From Congeria kusceri (Eukaryota; Mollusca; Bivalvia; Myida; Dreissenidae), in the NCBI GenBank assembly GCA_027627225.1, contig CM051029.1, positions 733,501 to 797,500 of the forward strand: DNA of 64,000 nucleotides. Direction: 5' to 3'. Position numbers and translations under genes: made by a program. Shown here in pieces: positions 1 to 12,149 of this stretch (the stretch's first letter is position 1; each line of letters starts with the position of its first letter). The notes beneath the pieces are model-generated. The model ran no database searches, was not told the DNA's origin, and saw nothing but the letters and a program-made list of their open reading frames with translations.

Positions 1-1420
1 TTGGTTTGTAACATTGTATTGGGGTCCTCTTCAAAGGTTGTTTTCAAATAATGCCATTTGGGTCAAAATTGGCCACGCCCCGTGGGTCTCATTGTTTACA
101 TAGACTTAAATAAAAAAACTACTGCAAACATCTTCTCTGAAACCGCAAAACCTAGTGGTTTCATATTGCCCCTGGGGTTAAAACTGGCCACACCCCTGTG
201 GTCACATGGTTTTTATAGTTTTAAATAGCTAAATGAATTTTAAAATCTTCTTCTCCGATACCGCAAGGCCCAGAGGTTTGGGATTTGGTATGTAACATTG
301 TATAGTGGTCATCTACAAAGATTGTTCAAATGATGTCCCTGTCGTTAAAACTGGTTACACCCAGGGGTCACATATTTTATACAGACTTGAATAACAAAAT
401 CACTTCAAAAATCTTCTCCTCTGAAACTACAAGGCCCAGTGGTTTAGTATTTGTTATGTAACATTGTATTGTGGTCCTCTACAAAGAGTGTTCAAATTAT
501 GCCCATGGGGTCAAAACTGGCCACGCTCCGGTGGTCACATGGTCGATATAGACTTAAATAGAAAATGGACTTAAAAAATCTTCTCCTCTGAAACCGCAAT
601 GTCCGAAGGTTTTATATATTATACATAACATTTTGAAGTGATCCTCTACAGAGACTATGTAAATTATGCCCCTGGGATCAAACCTGATCACGCCCTGGGT
701 ATCACATGGTTTCTTTAGACTAATATGGCAACTGGACTTTAAAATTTTCTCCTCTGAAACTGAGAGGCCCAGCGGTTTCATATTTTGTATGTAACATTGC
801 ATAGTGGTCCTCTACAAAGATGGCCACGCCCAAGGGGTCACATAATTAATATAGACTTAAATAGCAAATTGACTAAAAAACCTTCTTCTCTGAAACTGCA
901 AGATTCAGAGATTTTGAATTTGGTATGTAACATTGTATAGTGATCTTCCACAAGGATTGTTCAAATTATGTTCCTGGGGTCAAACCCGTACCACGCCCTG
1001 GGTGTCACTTGGTTTAAATAGACTTATATATGGCAAGTGGATTTTAAAATTCTTCTCCTCTGAAACTGCAAGGCCCAAAGGTTTTGTATTTGGTATGTAA
1101 CATTGTATAGTGATCCTCTACAAAGAATGTCCAAATTATGCCTTTTGGGTTAAAAGAGGCCACACCCCGGGGGTCACATGGTTTGTATAGACTTAAATGA
1201 CAAAATGACTTTAAAAAGTTTCTTCCCTGAAACCTTAAGGCCCAGACGTTTCGTAATTGGTATGTAACATCTTATATTGGTCTTCTACAAAGATTGTTCA
1301 AGTTATGCCACTGGAGTCATATTTGGCTTAAACATTGTATAGTGGTCCTCTACAAATATTATTCAAATTATGTCCCTGGAGTAGAACGTGGCCATATGGT
1401 TTGTATAGACTATTAAAATC
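1..1420. repeat. Degenerate tandem repeat, ~165 bp unit (family A)
   Basis: A unit of roughly 140-180 bp recurs about eight times. Each unit has the order 'ggccacgcccc', 'ggtcacatggttt', 'tagacttaaatag', 'cttctcctctgaaac', 'ggtatgtaacattgtat', 'ctacaaagattgttcaa'. The 'ccacgccc'-type block lies near 71, 187, 352, 529, 685, 822, 989 and 1158, and it decays after 1330. Short frames in this stretch are by-products of the repeat. No gene is seen. Confidence 0.85.
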
Positions 1421-1499
1421 TGCTTCTGAAACTGCAAGTCCTAGATCTTTATACTCATGTAAGTGGTTTAGTTCCATTTGGTCCTCTTGTTATAAGCCA

Positions 1500-2450
1500 T
1501 TATTATGCCTTAAACCCAGGTGAGCGACCTAGGGCCATCGTGGCCCTCTGGTTTAAATTAAGTAAGCGCTTTTTGACGAGAAGAATGTCAACGTAGCCTA
1601 TACAGTCATATGGGAAAAATCTTCCAAACCCACTGGCGGCCATGTTTTCTAACACATAAAATATTTTTGAAGAAAAATTTGATAGAACAAGGAACATTTC
1701 TGTGAAGTAATTTGAAATTCAGGGAGTGGTTTCTAACGAGAAGATTGTTAAAGTTGGCTACACAGCCACATAGATGAAACTCTCCTACCCCATCGCGGCT
1801 ATATTTTGTAACAAATCCATATTATTTGAAGTAATTTTGTAGAGGGTCACTGACGGAACATTTCTGGAAAATAATTTCGAAATCCAGCGAGGTGTTTCTG
1901 ACGAAAAGATTGACAAAGTTGCCAAGCCAGACATACACTGAATTCGGTCAAACTTCCCCACCGACTGACAGCCATGACTTTTAACTAATCAAAATTATTT
2001 GAAAAGCGATGGAAGAAAGTTACCCAAGGAACATTTTTGTATTATTTTTTTTAAATCCAGAGAGTAGTTTCTGACGGGAAGATTGTGCAAGTTGCCTATA
2101 CAGCCACATACGGTCAAACTTTCCCATTCCCTTGTGGCCATGTTTTTTTTTACAAATCAAGATTATTGAAGAAATGTGGTAGAGGGTACGTATTTGTGAA
2201 ATTATTTCGAACTCCAGCGAGGGGTTTCTGTGAAGATTGTCAATGTTTCCCTATACAGTCATATACGGTAAAACTTTCCCACCCCCCTGGCGGCCATACG
2301 TTTTAACGAATCAAAATTATTTGAAGAAATTTGGTAGAGGGTCATTAAAGGGACATTTTTGTGAAATAATTTCGAAATCCAAATAATGGTTTCTGACGAG
2401 AAGTGTGTAAAAGTTGCCTATACAGGCATACATGTATACGGTCAAAGTTT
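1500..2450. repeat. Degenerate tandem repeat, ~165 bp unit (family B)
   Basis: A second unit, different from family A, recurs about five times. Its blocks are 'gaagattgtcaaagttgcc', 'tacagccatata', 'ctggcggccatgtttt', 'aatcaaaattatttgaag', 'ggtagagggtcac' and 'aaatccagcgaggggtttctg'. Related single or double copies lie at 6080-6320, 8040-8400 and 9045-9235, so it is also dispersed. Confidence 0.8.
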
Positions 2451-2479
2451 TCCATTTCCAAGTGAAATTATTGTTGAAA

Positions 2480-3700
2480 TCCAGCGACTGATTTCTGAAA
2501 AGATAATATGTGTCCTGTTCTGAGATTATTGGTCAAAATGGGATAAATAGGCGAAATTAATTTAATAACATTTTCAGGTGCCTCAATATATGTTAATCAC
2601 AGAAAAAGTATTATTTTTGCAATATCCGTCCATTTTAGATGAACACGATGGTCTTAGAATTGCGCAATAAACACGAAATATGTTCATGTTTTATTTTCAA
2701 GTCATTAAGCAAAATCAATAAACGTTCCTATTTGTTCAATTGTATAAATATATCACAAACATAAGGTTTTGTTACAACAATAAAGTTAATAATACTATAG
2801 CATTGTAAAACATTGTTAAAATTACAAAACAAGTATTGGTTACCTTGGCAACAGATTGCAAAACTCAAAATAATGAAATTCTGGTAATACACAGGAATGT
2901 TTCAGCATTTTATTACAATAGTTGATACCAGACAATAATAAATATATAAGGGGAATTGTTTCATACCTGATACAAATAATTATTAATATGCACAAGCTAA
3001 AAAATGTATGTTCCTTTGTTTATTGACTCTTATTTTAATTGAGTTGTATTGGGATCAAACATGAAATATTTTGAAATTTAACAAATTTGAGCCCATTTAT
3101 CAAAAAAAAAAAAATCTTTTCTAAAACTGTACCGAGATGATTTAAATTTTGCATCTGATATTGCGAAATGTAGACAGTAAAGTTGACGAAGTATCTACAG
3201 ATTTAAGTTAAACTGTAACCGTGGCAACATAAACATATGTGAAAATAATGATCTTCTCCATTAAACCTTGCCAAAAAGCTACAATTAATAATTATGAATT
3301 GCAATTAACAAGTTCAAACAATTAAGTTAATCCACACTGAAGTAAAAGTTCTGATATACAATGTAACACTTAGAGTTGCTATTGACATTTAAGTACTTTC
3401 CTCAGTTTTCTTCCACTTTCATTAAATCTTTCAATTCAACGAAACTTATTGCCATCCTGCATTTTTGATAATTTAATCAAATGTAGGAATAATTAATTTA
3501 AATTCCGCAAATGAGTAGTTAAGTAAATGACGATGACAATAACATGACATAGATTATAATTTACTTTGCAGTTGCTATGGGAACCATTTCAAAATGGAAA
3601 ATCGCAACTATTTGATGTAGTTCTTATTCGACATAGCGCAAGAAGAGATTATCCATTTTAGAACAGAATAGAAAATTATTAAGAATGGAGAATTGTGTAT
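2480..3700. other. AT-rich stretch, nothing recognised
   Basis: The sequence is AT-rich without long frames, tandem units or inverted repeats that I can support. I see no gene here. Confidence 0.6.
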
Positions 3701-3849
3701 AGATATAATGTCTTTTACATTTAGATTGCATCTATAACTCTGCTGAGCTCTTCAGGCAGTTAAATCTTCGTTCTATCCTTGGTACAACACAGTGTCACAG
3801 AAATACTGGTCATGCATGTTTATACTGTTATCACAATACCTGTTATTAG

Positions 3850-4050
3850 TCATATTTTTTGGTTTGCTACATCTGGCAGTGGGCATGAACTGGCACAGTT
3901 GGAGTTGCACAGTGGTTCAGTTTCTTCGTGTAAATACCATTGGCATTGAGCAGATAGGCCAAGTGACTCCAGTTGGTCCGGCATACTGTCCTGCATGACA
4001 ACGTGCTTCTTCAAAGTGGTCACAGCCTCCTTAACATCAAACGCATGGTT
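3850..4050 (-). pseudogene. Short coding relic or exon, unknown protein, Cys-rich end
   Basis: Read on the minus strand, one frame stays open for 66 codons between two stops and has protein-like composition. It runs through words such as AVTTLKKHVVMQDSMPD and CQWYLHEETEPLC and ends with four cysteines in CNSNCASSC. There is no good ATG at its start, so it is either an internal exon or a fragment. It lies about 870 bp downstream (in minus orientation) of the relic at 4916-5152, with a small inverted-repeat element between them, and the two may be pieces of one gene. I do not recognise the family. The plus-strand frame over the same bases has no ATG and poor composition, which favours the minus reading. 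Confidence 0.45.
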
Positions 4051-4202
4051 TCAGACAAAGACCACGCCCGGCTTGTCTGGTGTTATTCGGAGATGAAACA
4101 GATAAATAAGAGCACACATAATGATGGAAACTAGAACTTCACTATTATTTCATCAATATTAGTTTACTTAAAAGCATTTCTTCACAATCTAAGCGTTATG
4201 TA

Positions 4203-4454
4203 CCTGGGGCCGTATCCACATAGCCCCTAACGACAATCTTAAGTCATATTTAAGGAAAATATTCAAAATCTATATTACTTATGAAAACAATAGTTTATAC
4301 TTCAATTATGGTAAACTAAGAAACATCTGTTGATTCTTTACCAGAGTAAAAGCATTTAAGACAAATTTTACATGAACTGAACCGGCCACAGAGATAAGGA
4401 ATTTAATGATTTTAAGAAATGTTCACTAAGGAGCTTTGTGGATAGGGGCCCAGG
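4203..4454. mobile_element. MITE-like inverted-repeat element with TA flanks
   Basis: The left end 'cctggggccgtatccacata' is mirrored by the right end, whose reverse complement reads 'cctgggcccctatccacaaa'. The terminal inverted repeats are about 28 bp with a few mismatches. Both ends abut TA, which fits a TA target-site duplication. The element is 252 bp with no coding frame, so it would be non-autonomous. A TA duplication is typical of Tc1/mariner-type elements; that assignment is inference. Confidence 0.7.
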
Positions 4455-4571
4455 TATTTTAAATGATACATATTTGTATTTTCACATGATTGCCTGTGAT
4501 TTACTTAATTCTATATATTCTGGGTTTGCATTAAGGGATGTTTAGGAGTAATTTACTCCCAGTTTTTGTCA

Positions 4572-4635
4572 CAGGACTTCCAAAATTGCAGCCATGGACT
4601 TTTCAGGACTTCCAAAATTGCAGCCATGAAAGTTT
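4572..4635. repeat. Two-copy 32-bp tandem duplication
   Basis: The word 'caggacttccaaaattgcag' occurs at 4572 and again at 4604 with the following bases also repeated. The neighbourhood to 4870 holds further 'acttccaaaat' variants. No coding frame is affected. Confidence 0.8.
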
Positions 4636-4915
4636 CATCATGTACGGATGAACAAGTTAGAAAAAAAAAGTGATTCATCTTAATGCATACCTTCTTAACT
4701 GAATAAGTTAGGATAAACTCCCAATGAAAAAGAAATGGCCTTGAACGAACCTTGAATATTATACTTAATTACATTTCTGAAATGCTCAGGACTTATGTCG
4801 CACAATACTGTCAAAACTTCTAAATATTATGAGCAAAACTTCCAAAATCAGAGATTAGGAAGTTCAAACTTCCAGATTTCAAAAGTGAATGAAAGCCCTG
4901 ATATTTGATCTGATA

Positions 4916-5152
4916 TTATTTAATGCACAATACATTGAAGTGGTGGTATGACAGCAGATTTGGGAAAGGCTTGAATAGGCATTTTGGGACAGGCTTGAAT
5001 AGGCATTTCAGGAAGTCTGTCCAATTGTAGAACTTGACTGGTTGTTCTGGATCCTATACCAGGTGTGGGATGTTGTGTTCAATGAGGGATAATGCCCTGA
5101 TGGTCTTCGCAATATCCTCCAATGCTTTTACATTGGTGTGTCTCCAATACAT
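4916..5152 (-). pseudogene. Decayed coding sequence, unknown family
   Basis: On the minus strand a single frame runs from an ATG at 5152 to TAA at 4916, broken only by one TAG at 5056-5054. Before the stop it reads through NVKALEDIAKTIRALSLIEH. After the stop it continues in the same frame through DPEQPVKFYNWTDFL and FPNLLSYHHF. The persistence of a protein-like frame across the stop argues for decay of a real coding sequence. A 24-bp in-frame duplication (two copies of KCLFKP) at about 4962-5010 is visible. The pattern W-x2-FL...P-x4-YHHF seems familiar from invertebrate mobile-element proteins, but I cannot name the family. The alternative is an exon ending at CTG|GTATAG just before the stop. 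Confidence 0.5.
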
Positions 5153-5960
5153 CTTCAATTATGCAATAGAATTTTTTTTTTCAGAACCCAAACACACATG
5201 TATACATGTATCTATATATTTGATAAATTATGAAGTAATTTAAGAAATAATAAAATTGACTAATTATAATCAATGACATCTTTATTTTTGTGTTTCATTG
5301 TCAGGAGAAAGAATCACATTCATCATAATTATAATAGCTATGAAATTTTCAATACTGTCAAAATTATTTAAATAGAGTTCACCAACTATTTCCAATTCCT
5401 CATTAAAACCAGAAAAATAATTTCAGGCAGGACAGTGCTACAACTAGCAGATGATAAATGACTGTCAATTATATCCAAACATTACCGTTTTACTCGAAAT
5501 GCTACATTTTATTAAGATGTAAACAAAAGTCACTAGTGTCACAGGGAGGTCACGGCCGCCATAGTTTCACTTTCGATTCCGGTTTGTTCATTTGTCACTT
5601 TATGTCGATAATTTGACAACAATTCGGTTATGCTAACATAAAACAGTAACGGTGATTAAAAGAAATGAATGACTTACCTTGATCGAAGACAAGTTAAATC
5701 CAAAGTGCGTTAATGCACATCGAGTCAATATTGATATCGAAATGTGTCAGATTTCAGTGTGGTTTATTTATGCCAATGACCTACTGCGGTAAAAGGGGAG
5801 TAATCACTCCATAACGCAATACAAATAGTCAAAGTCAACAAATTTAGTAGAAACTTTCACTGCACCGCACATTTTAGCTAATATTTTAATTTCTTTAATA
5901 ACATAAATGCTAAAATAAAAAAAAGAGAGACAATTAAAACTAAATACAGTGCGAATTTTT
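5153..5960. other. AT-rich spacer with one possible start region
   Basis: No supported gene is present. A minus-strand ATGGCGGCC in good start context sits at 5562-5554, followed after six more codons by a stop or by a possible GT splice donor. It could be a first exon or promoter-proximal remnant of the relics at 5152-3850, but nothing else supports this. Confidence 0.25.
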
Positions 5961-6012
5961 TGACGTCATTTCAAACGACGTTTTCTTGACGTCATTTCAA
6001 ACGACGTTTTCT
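5961..6012. repeat. Perfect 26-bp tandem duplication with TGACGTCA cores
   Basis: Positions 5961-5986 and 5987-6012 are the same 26 bases. Each copy starts with the palindrome TGACGTCA (a CRE/ATF-type core). Whether the site is functional is unknown; the duplication itself is directly visible. Confidence 0.85.
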
Positions 6013-6079
6013 CGAAAAGAGGCTTGCCGAATTAAGACCAAAAGTCTCAGAACACGCCACATATTGTCAGAATTGCTTT

Positions 6080-6320
6080 TAAATCGTAAACGGTCAAAAT
6101 TGCCCACCTCCTGGACGCCATCTTTTGTTAACGAATCAAAATTATGTGAAATAATTTTTAAAGGATCCTCCATGGAACATTTTCTTGAAATTGAATAATA
6201 AAAGCAAAATGAAGACAGTCGCTTTTGAGTTGAAAATCGCCAAAGTTGCCTGTAAAGTCATTTAATGGCAAATTTCCCCTGCCCCTGGTTGTCACAATTA
6301 TCAAAGTAGCAAAATTATTT
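6080..6320. repeat. Dispersed copy of repeat family B
   Basis: Words of the 1500-2450 family ('gaatcaaaattatgtgaa', 'ggaacattttcttgaaatt', 'aaagttgcctgtaaagtca') recur in the same order. The stretch 6320-6680 that follows shows nothing recognisable. Confidence 0.65.
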
Positions 6321-6679
6321 TAAATAAATGATAAAAACATGGAACAACCATATATTTAAAGCATATCTGGGTATATTTTTAGATTATAGCACTATAATTA
6401 TGATTTAAGTGTTTTAAAAGTTTGTCTACATAGACAACAGGCGCAAATGGGTACACGTAATATAATTCCAGAATATATGTCAAGACAACCATTTTATTGG
6501 TTCACTAGATATGTTCAAGTAGTAGAAATCCAAGAGTTTGTACAGATATTATGTTTTATTATTTTGTCTACAAAAGTAGACATTAGGCACACAAGTGTAC
6601 AATCTGAAATTTAAGCTAAATATAAAGTGTCATTGTTCAGAAGACTTTCAAGTCTTTGGGTTTGACATTATCAATACCT

Positions 6680-7470
6680 GAATTACATTTTGAGCATTTT
6701 TTCTATGCAACAACACACTTCTCTTGATGGCGATGCATAATGATTTATTATATCAGTTCGGATGTGGTCAGGAATTCTGTTTGACAGTGGCCTCATCCGG
6801 GCTCTTACCTTCCTGGACTTACTACAGAGGTACGTCCTCGGGCAAGCAACGCAGTGACCCTGGCTCGTCTGACACCTAAAAGATCTAAAGATTGCCTCCT
6901 TGCAACATATGTAGCACGGTAAATGTGCCTTGTTTGTTGATCTATACAATACATGAATACTGGCGACCGCCACTGTTTGAATATGATAGAGATACGATAC
7001 TTTTGAACGTTTTGGTACTTTATATCCACACCTCATAGTGTTTGGTTATAATGCCGAATAAGATATGGTTGCGGAAGGCGGAGCCTAGCTCTTGCCAGCT
7101 TTGGCCACCGTGTTGCTTGCTGCAGAGGCTCGACCACATGATAATTCGACACCATGGTCACTATAATGTTGTCATTCAAACTCACCACTATGATACCGTA
7201 GTGTGCGTCATTACTTGTATATTATTGCTCCCTATTTGTGTTTCCCCGATGTTCTTCACATTTATTCGGTTTGCGCCGATGGTCCCAGTGCAAGATACTC
7301 CCATATATGTAAGCCGTTCCACAAGTTTCAGAGAAGCAAAAAGGTTATCAAGACATATGATATGCATCATCTTTCTGTAGCACCGAAAGCAGGTCAATAA
7401 CTACTGCTCCTCTGTATGTCGTACTGTCACTGTTGGTGGTTGGTCTTACTGACGTCCAATTAGCTATTGT
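6680..7470 (-). pseudogene. Decayed piggyBac-type transposase
   Basis: Read on the minus strand, three frames joined by frameshifts give the order of motifs of a piggyBac DDE transposase. TTYRGAVVIDLLSVLQKDD lies at about 7430-7375. LDNLFASLKLVERL and GTIGANRI follow (7340-7265). VTMVSNYH lies near 7155, and RHYNQT followed by GVD near 7055-7020 (the usual 'YN-x-M-GGVD' box). QWRSPVFMY comes next (about 6965), and a cysteine-rich tail ends near 6680, where family members often carry a zinc finger. The LDN aspartate and the GVD aspartate are kept; the middle catalytic aspartate is not evident. At least two frameshifts and an in-frame stop break it, and about the first half of a normal ~550-residue protein is missing. 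It is dead and would not move elements. Ends with TTAA duplications were not found. Confidence 0.75.
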
Positions 7471-8040
7471 AACCTACTTCTTCGTGTTCGCTTGCACTAT
7501 ATTTATCTTTCAATTCATCCACGTGGGGGGGGGGGGACATGTTTGTCAGCCCTTTCAAAGTCACCTTCATCCTCAAGCATTGGTATGATTTAATTTACCG
7601 TGTATCTTCTGTATATATCAGAAATATACAATGCTTCTCAAAAGGGAAAAACGTATCTATTTGATCATATTATCTACTTTTGTACACAAAACCTAAATGA
7701 AATGATATGAAACAAATATAACTTAATATGAGCAGAAATATAATTCAACTATAAAAAACAATTATATTATAGTAGATAAAATGTATATACTGTATAATTT
7801 TACAAATCGTTTTCTATAAGCCTTTTTTTTAAATATGTCCAAGGGACATTTTACCACATATCCAATACAATCTTTAAATACTGTAGTGGTCAGCATTCGG
7901 TCTAAACAAACATTCCAGTTGACGCTTATCAGGACAGAAAGTATAGAATACAAATCATTCTCAAATGTATGCTCCTTATTAATTCCTAGTTTACTGTTAT
8001 CTTCTAATGCCTACAAAAGTAGACAACAGGCTCAAATGGG
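7471..8040. other. AT-rich spacer with a 13-G run
   Basis: A homopolymer of about 13 G lies at 7526-7538, immediately upstream of the transposase relic. Otherwise I see AT-rich sequence without repeats or frames worth naming. Confidence 0.5.
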
Positions 8041-8400
8041 GAATTTGGTAAAGTGTCAACCAAGGAATATTACTGTGAAATAATGTTGTGATCCATAAAG
8101 AGGCTTCTACCAAAAATATTGTCAAAGCTGCATATTGATACAGCCATATAATGGCAAACGTCCCCTTCCCTCGGCGGCTATATTGTTTAACTATTCCAGG
8201 AACAGATCGGCTAAATTATCTCCAAAAGCCAGCAAGAGCTTTCAAAAATACGATTTTTAAAGTGGCCGATTCAGCGTCTTTCAGCCATATACAGTCGATG
8301 TTCCCCACCGTATGGCAGCCATGTTTTTAATGTATCAAACTTATTTTTAGGACTGTGGTAGACGCTCACCCATAGAATGTGTGTCTTATTTTTTTTAATC
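8040..8400. repeat. Dispersed copies of repeat family B
   Basis: Two degenerate units of the 1500-2450 family are recognised by 'gtcaaagctgcatattgata', 'cctcggcggctatattg' and 'ccgtatggcagccatgtttt'. Confidence 0.7.
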
Positions 8401-8639
8401 AAGTAAGCGCTTCTTGATAACTGAACATATAAATACTTTCATATATCAAGAGATATTACATTACAATTAATAATGTATTTCTACTTGTGTTAATGTTATT
8501 ATTAAGTTTAATTGCAAACTTACGCAAATAATCTAAAACAGTAATTTTGCTTGTACTGCAAACAACTGGTTGGATTTCGAAATAATTTTTCAGAAATGTT
8601 CCTTAGCTGACCATCTACCAAAATGCTTCAAAATATTTA

Positions 8640-9045
8640 AATACTCTAAAACGCACGCTAGCACTATGTCCCTAGGGCCAAGGTCACGGTCACAATTCAA
8701 GGTCAAAGGTCAAATAAAATAAATCAATCCTTACCACGTTTTATGGAGCATATATTTTTCCAGCATGAATCGGTTTTCAAATACCTTGGCATAAGTGATA
8801 AGCATAGTGAGAAAGAGGTTCGCGCACAATAACCAGGTCTCTAGGTCCAAGGTCAAGGTCACAGGTCAAATATAAGAAATCTATCCTTTCCTTTTTGTCC
8901 GGAAAAGAAATCAATCCTTACAACTTTATCTGGAGCATATCTTTGTCAAGCATAGTGAGATTTTCAAATAACTTGACAGAAGTGATGAGCATGGTGATAT
9001 AGAGTGTCGTGCGCAAGAACCAGGTCTCTAGGTCCAACGAATCAA
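8640..9045. repeat. Two-unit tandem repeat with 'aaggtcaaggtcac' core
   Basis: The block 'ctaggtccaaggtcaaggtc', 'aatcaatccttac', 'ggagcatat', 'tttcaaataacttg', 'gtgatgagcatggtga', 'aaccaggtctctaggtcc' appears twice in order, with a spacing near 190 bp. It is degenerate and non-coding. Confidence 0.7.
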
Positions 9046-9235
9046 AATTACTTGAAAGAATGTGGTAGAGGTCACACAAGGAACATGTCTGTGAAATTAT
9101 TTTGAACTTCAGCAAATAATTTCTGACGAGAAGATTGTCAAAGTTGCCTGTACAGCCATAGCCGGTCACCCACCCCTTGCCCCACCTCCTGGCCGCCATG
9201 TTTTGTAACGAATCAAATTTTTTGGAAGAAATATC
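9045..9235. repeat. Dispersed copy of repeat family B
   Basis: One clear unit, with 'gacgagaagattgtcaaagt' and 'ctggccgccatgttttgtaa', directly abuts the preceding tandem repeat. Together they form a composite of two repeat families. Confidence 0.75.
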
Positions 9236-9239
9236 CGCT

Positions 9240-11950
9240 GCATGAAATATAAATGCTTATATATAGTAAAATAACAATTGCGCATGGAGTAAATAATTGC
9301 ATTAATAATTACAATGCATGCAAATACAGTAAATTCAAGTTGTATACCGGTTTACATTAGTGTGAAATGTTTTATTCTGATACATTGCAAGCGTATGTAT
9401 TTGACTGACTGTCTAACGCCAATCCCGACACTTGTATGTTGGAATAAAAAGGAACTCCATGTACACGTGACTATACCAATTATTCGGAATCCTCATACCG
9501 TTGTTATTCCGATATACAGAACTGTATTTTCTAACAGTGGAATTCCAGATTTAATGTCTAATAAATCGGTTGAGTTTTGGACATTTTATAAAATGCTGAG
9601 AAACTGCACAGACAATGGAAATATATTGACATATTGACCATATTGTCATAAATATAGTGCAATGCAGTGTTTTGTTATGTAATACAAGTAAGTTTCACAT
9701 TAATACCAATCATATTATTGTTTTCAAGTCACACACTAAACACAAACATGACATGTAAACTGCATATCTCTCTTAATACAGTCACGTTCTTTCTTCGATA
9801 TAAAGTTAATATTGTCCAGAAGAAAGCAACATCTATCAGCTATCTACGACGGACTCTATTCGTTTATTTTCTAAAATAGTGCTCATGCAGTTGAAGTGCA
9901 TCGCGCATGATTTAGTATCACATGGCCGTGTAATCTGGGTTGTAGAAAGCTACATTTTATTGAAATGTACTTCTATTATATATCAATAAAATTAATGTAT
10001 AATGTCATTTATATACATGCATTCATAACAAATCAAAGATTTGACTTGAATTGTCTAAATGACATATACTATATTACCTGTTTTTACAATATATTTCAAC
10101 AATCTGTTAAATAACTCACATACGTCTAGGTTGTTTAGTTCATATATGATCAAAACGCGTGTGTAGTATCTATAGTTAGTGCGATGTCGCCTGCAGTTTT
10201 AAAAGTAGGTTTGTTCACGACGTTCCTTGCTTTACTTTAAAATTAAGCTCAAAATACACTGTAGTAATTTGTTTTCAAAATGTTCAGAAGACGCTTTAAT
10301 ATCAGAAAATAACACTGTTTAGAAATCCGCCAAAATAGCTGATGGAGTTTATTAATTTAGTGGTCTTATTCCAGGACACTCCCGCAAATGTTCAGTGTCA
10401 TACGAGTAAATAGCAGGAGTGTTATCAACATTTTGACAATGGTAATCTGTTATACTGTTTCTACCCATTACGCTGCAGCGATTCTTTCTAATTTACATTG
10501 TGCATCAACTATTTTCTAATTATATAGTACCTTGTCACCTGATCCCTACGAATTTGTAGTAGAAAAATCGTTCTACTCGCCATACTGGCTGTTCTATGCC
10601 AGACTAGCGGACCATGTTGTATTGTATGGCAGCTTGAATGTGTCTACACTAACTGATAGAAGTGTTATCCTTCGGAATAAAATATTAAGTCACAGCAGTG
10701 ATATTTCAATCAATAATTGTAGTCATATACTGACAATACCAGAACTATATTTACGAAAGTGCAACGATATTATATTAATGACATTATGCAATAAATATAT
10801 GACACAAAATAATGATATAGTTTATTTGAGAAAAAAAGTAAGGCACGTGAGTAGTTTGAAGTTAACGTATACATTCAAAGTTTTGAATCATGCAGTTGAA
10901 ATGCTTTATATATAGATAGGCCACTAAAAGGCATTCAATTTCAGTATTTATTAGTTCGATAAATTTAGGAATGTTAGGTCGTTTACAAAATTATTTATTT
11001 ACATATTGTGTTCTAACGTGCAATGAAACTCTTCTTTTATTGTAGTGTATAATTGGCATGTCCTATCTCATATGGGTATCTTATTCGGTTTGTTCCATCT
11101 TTCCCATTTTATTTGAAAATCGTTGTGAAGAGTCATGTAAGCGACATAATGCAAATTCTGAACGTTGTTATTTTTTACATTATCAAGATAACACTGAAAA
11201 TTACAATTTGTAAATAATGAGTACGTGTACTCCTTTGAGGATAAATTTAATCGTTCTTGCGAATTTCGAATAAAACACTATTTAACTCTTTGTTAAACAA
11301 CTTGTTATAAACGTTTGTGTTGCCTACTCCTTGAAATAACGATGCTATCAAGAGGTACTTTTAACTATTAATCTACCGTTTTTTATAAGAAATAATTCCA
11401 TAGCATTTAACAACATTGCACATGGGCATATTAAATATGTATTTGGTCGGTTGGCATTACGACTTTAAACCAAAATCTAATTATGTTATTCATTCGGTTA
11501 CTATATAGTGATGTTGTACCTACTTCTCCGTATATAAAATCATTGAGTGTATTCAGTTGAACACCTAGTAAGTTTCTCAAATAATGTTAATGTATATGTT
11601 TTGTCATTTATGAAAACAAAACCCATATTTCTGACCCGTAGTATTGGCATTATTAGTGTTTCGAATAGTGCTATAACATGACTAATCATAATACGGGTAA
11701 ATGTTATTAGATATAGCCTTATAAGTCCCTGTCCGTTCAGAATTTCGAACAGGTTTATTTTATACCAAGATAAGTGAATTGATTTACTCTTTCGAATTCG
11801 TTCCTAACATAAAAATGTTAAGATAATCGTTCAGTCAACCCGCTTGTTAAATTATCATAAATAGGTTTTCAACTGGAAAACTAATGATAAACTATTATCA
11901 ATGCTGTGATTGTCGTAGTTCAAGTTCGTAGGAAGCAAATATGACAACAT
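9240..11950. other. AT-rich stretch, nothing firmly recognised
   Basis: Two plus-strand frames are the longest here: 9314-9637 (107 codons, ATG start) and 10532-10915 (127 codons, no ATG at its start). Neither has motifs, membrane pattern or neighbours that I recognise, and their Ile/Asn/Tyr-rich composition mirrors the AT-rich bases. They could be remnants of the element whose reverse transcriptase follows downstream, but I cannot show it. Confidence 0.4.
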
Positions 11951-12149
11951 TATTCGGAATTGCATATTGTTAGATCAGACGCTTACTATCCTTAAATGGC
12001 TGTTACATTTATTTAAAATTGATAGGAAACACAAACTGTTAAGTGCCTTATGCTCCCGTTCTGTTTCTTTTAAACACATTGTTAATGAAAAAATGACCCA
12101 TTTAATGAATGTGCTTATAGTATTCAGTACTGTAACAACACTTTTTTGA

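Noticed and set aside
10532..10915. 127-codon plus-strand frame as a gene
   Set aside because: No ATG at the start, no motif, composition equal to the surrounding AT-rich DNA.
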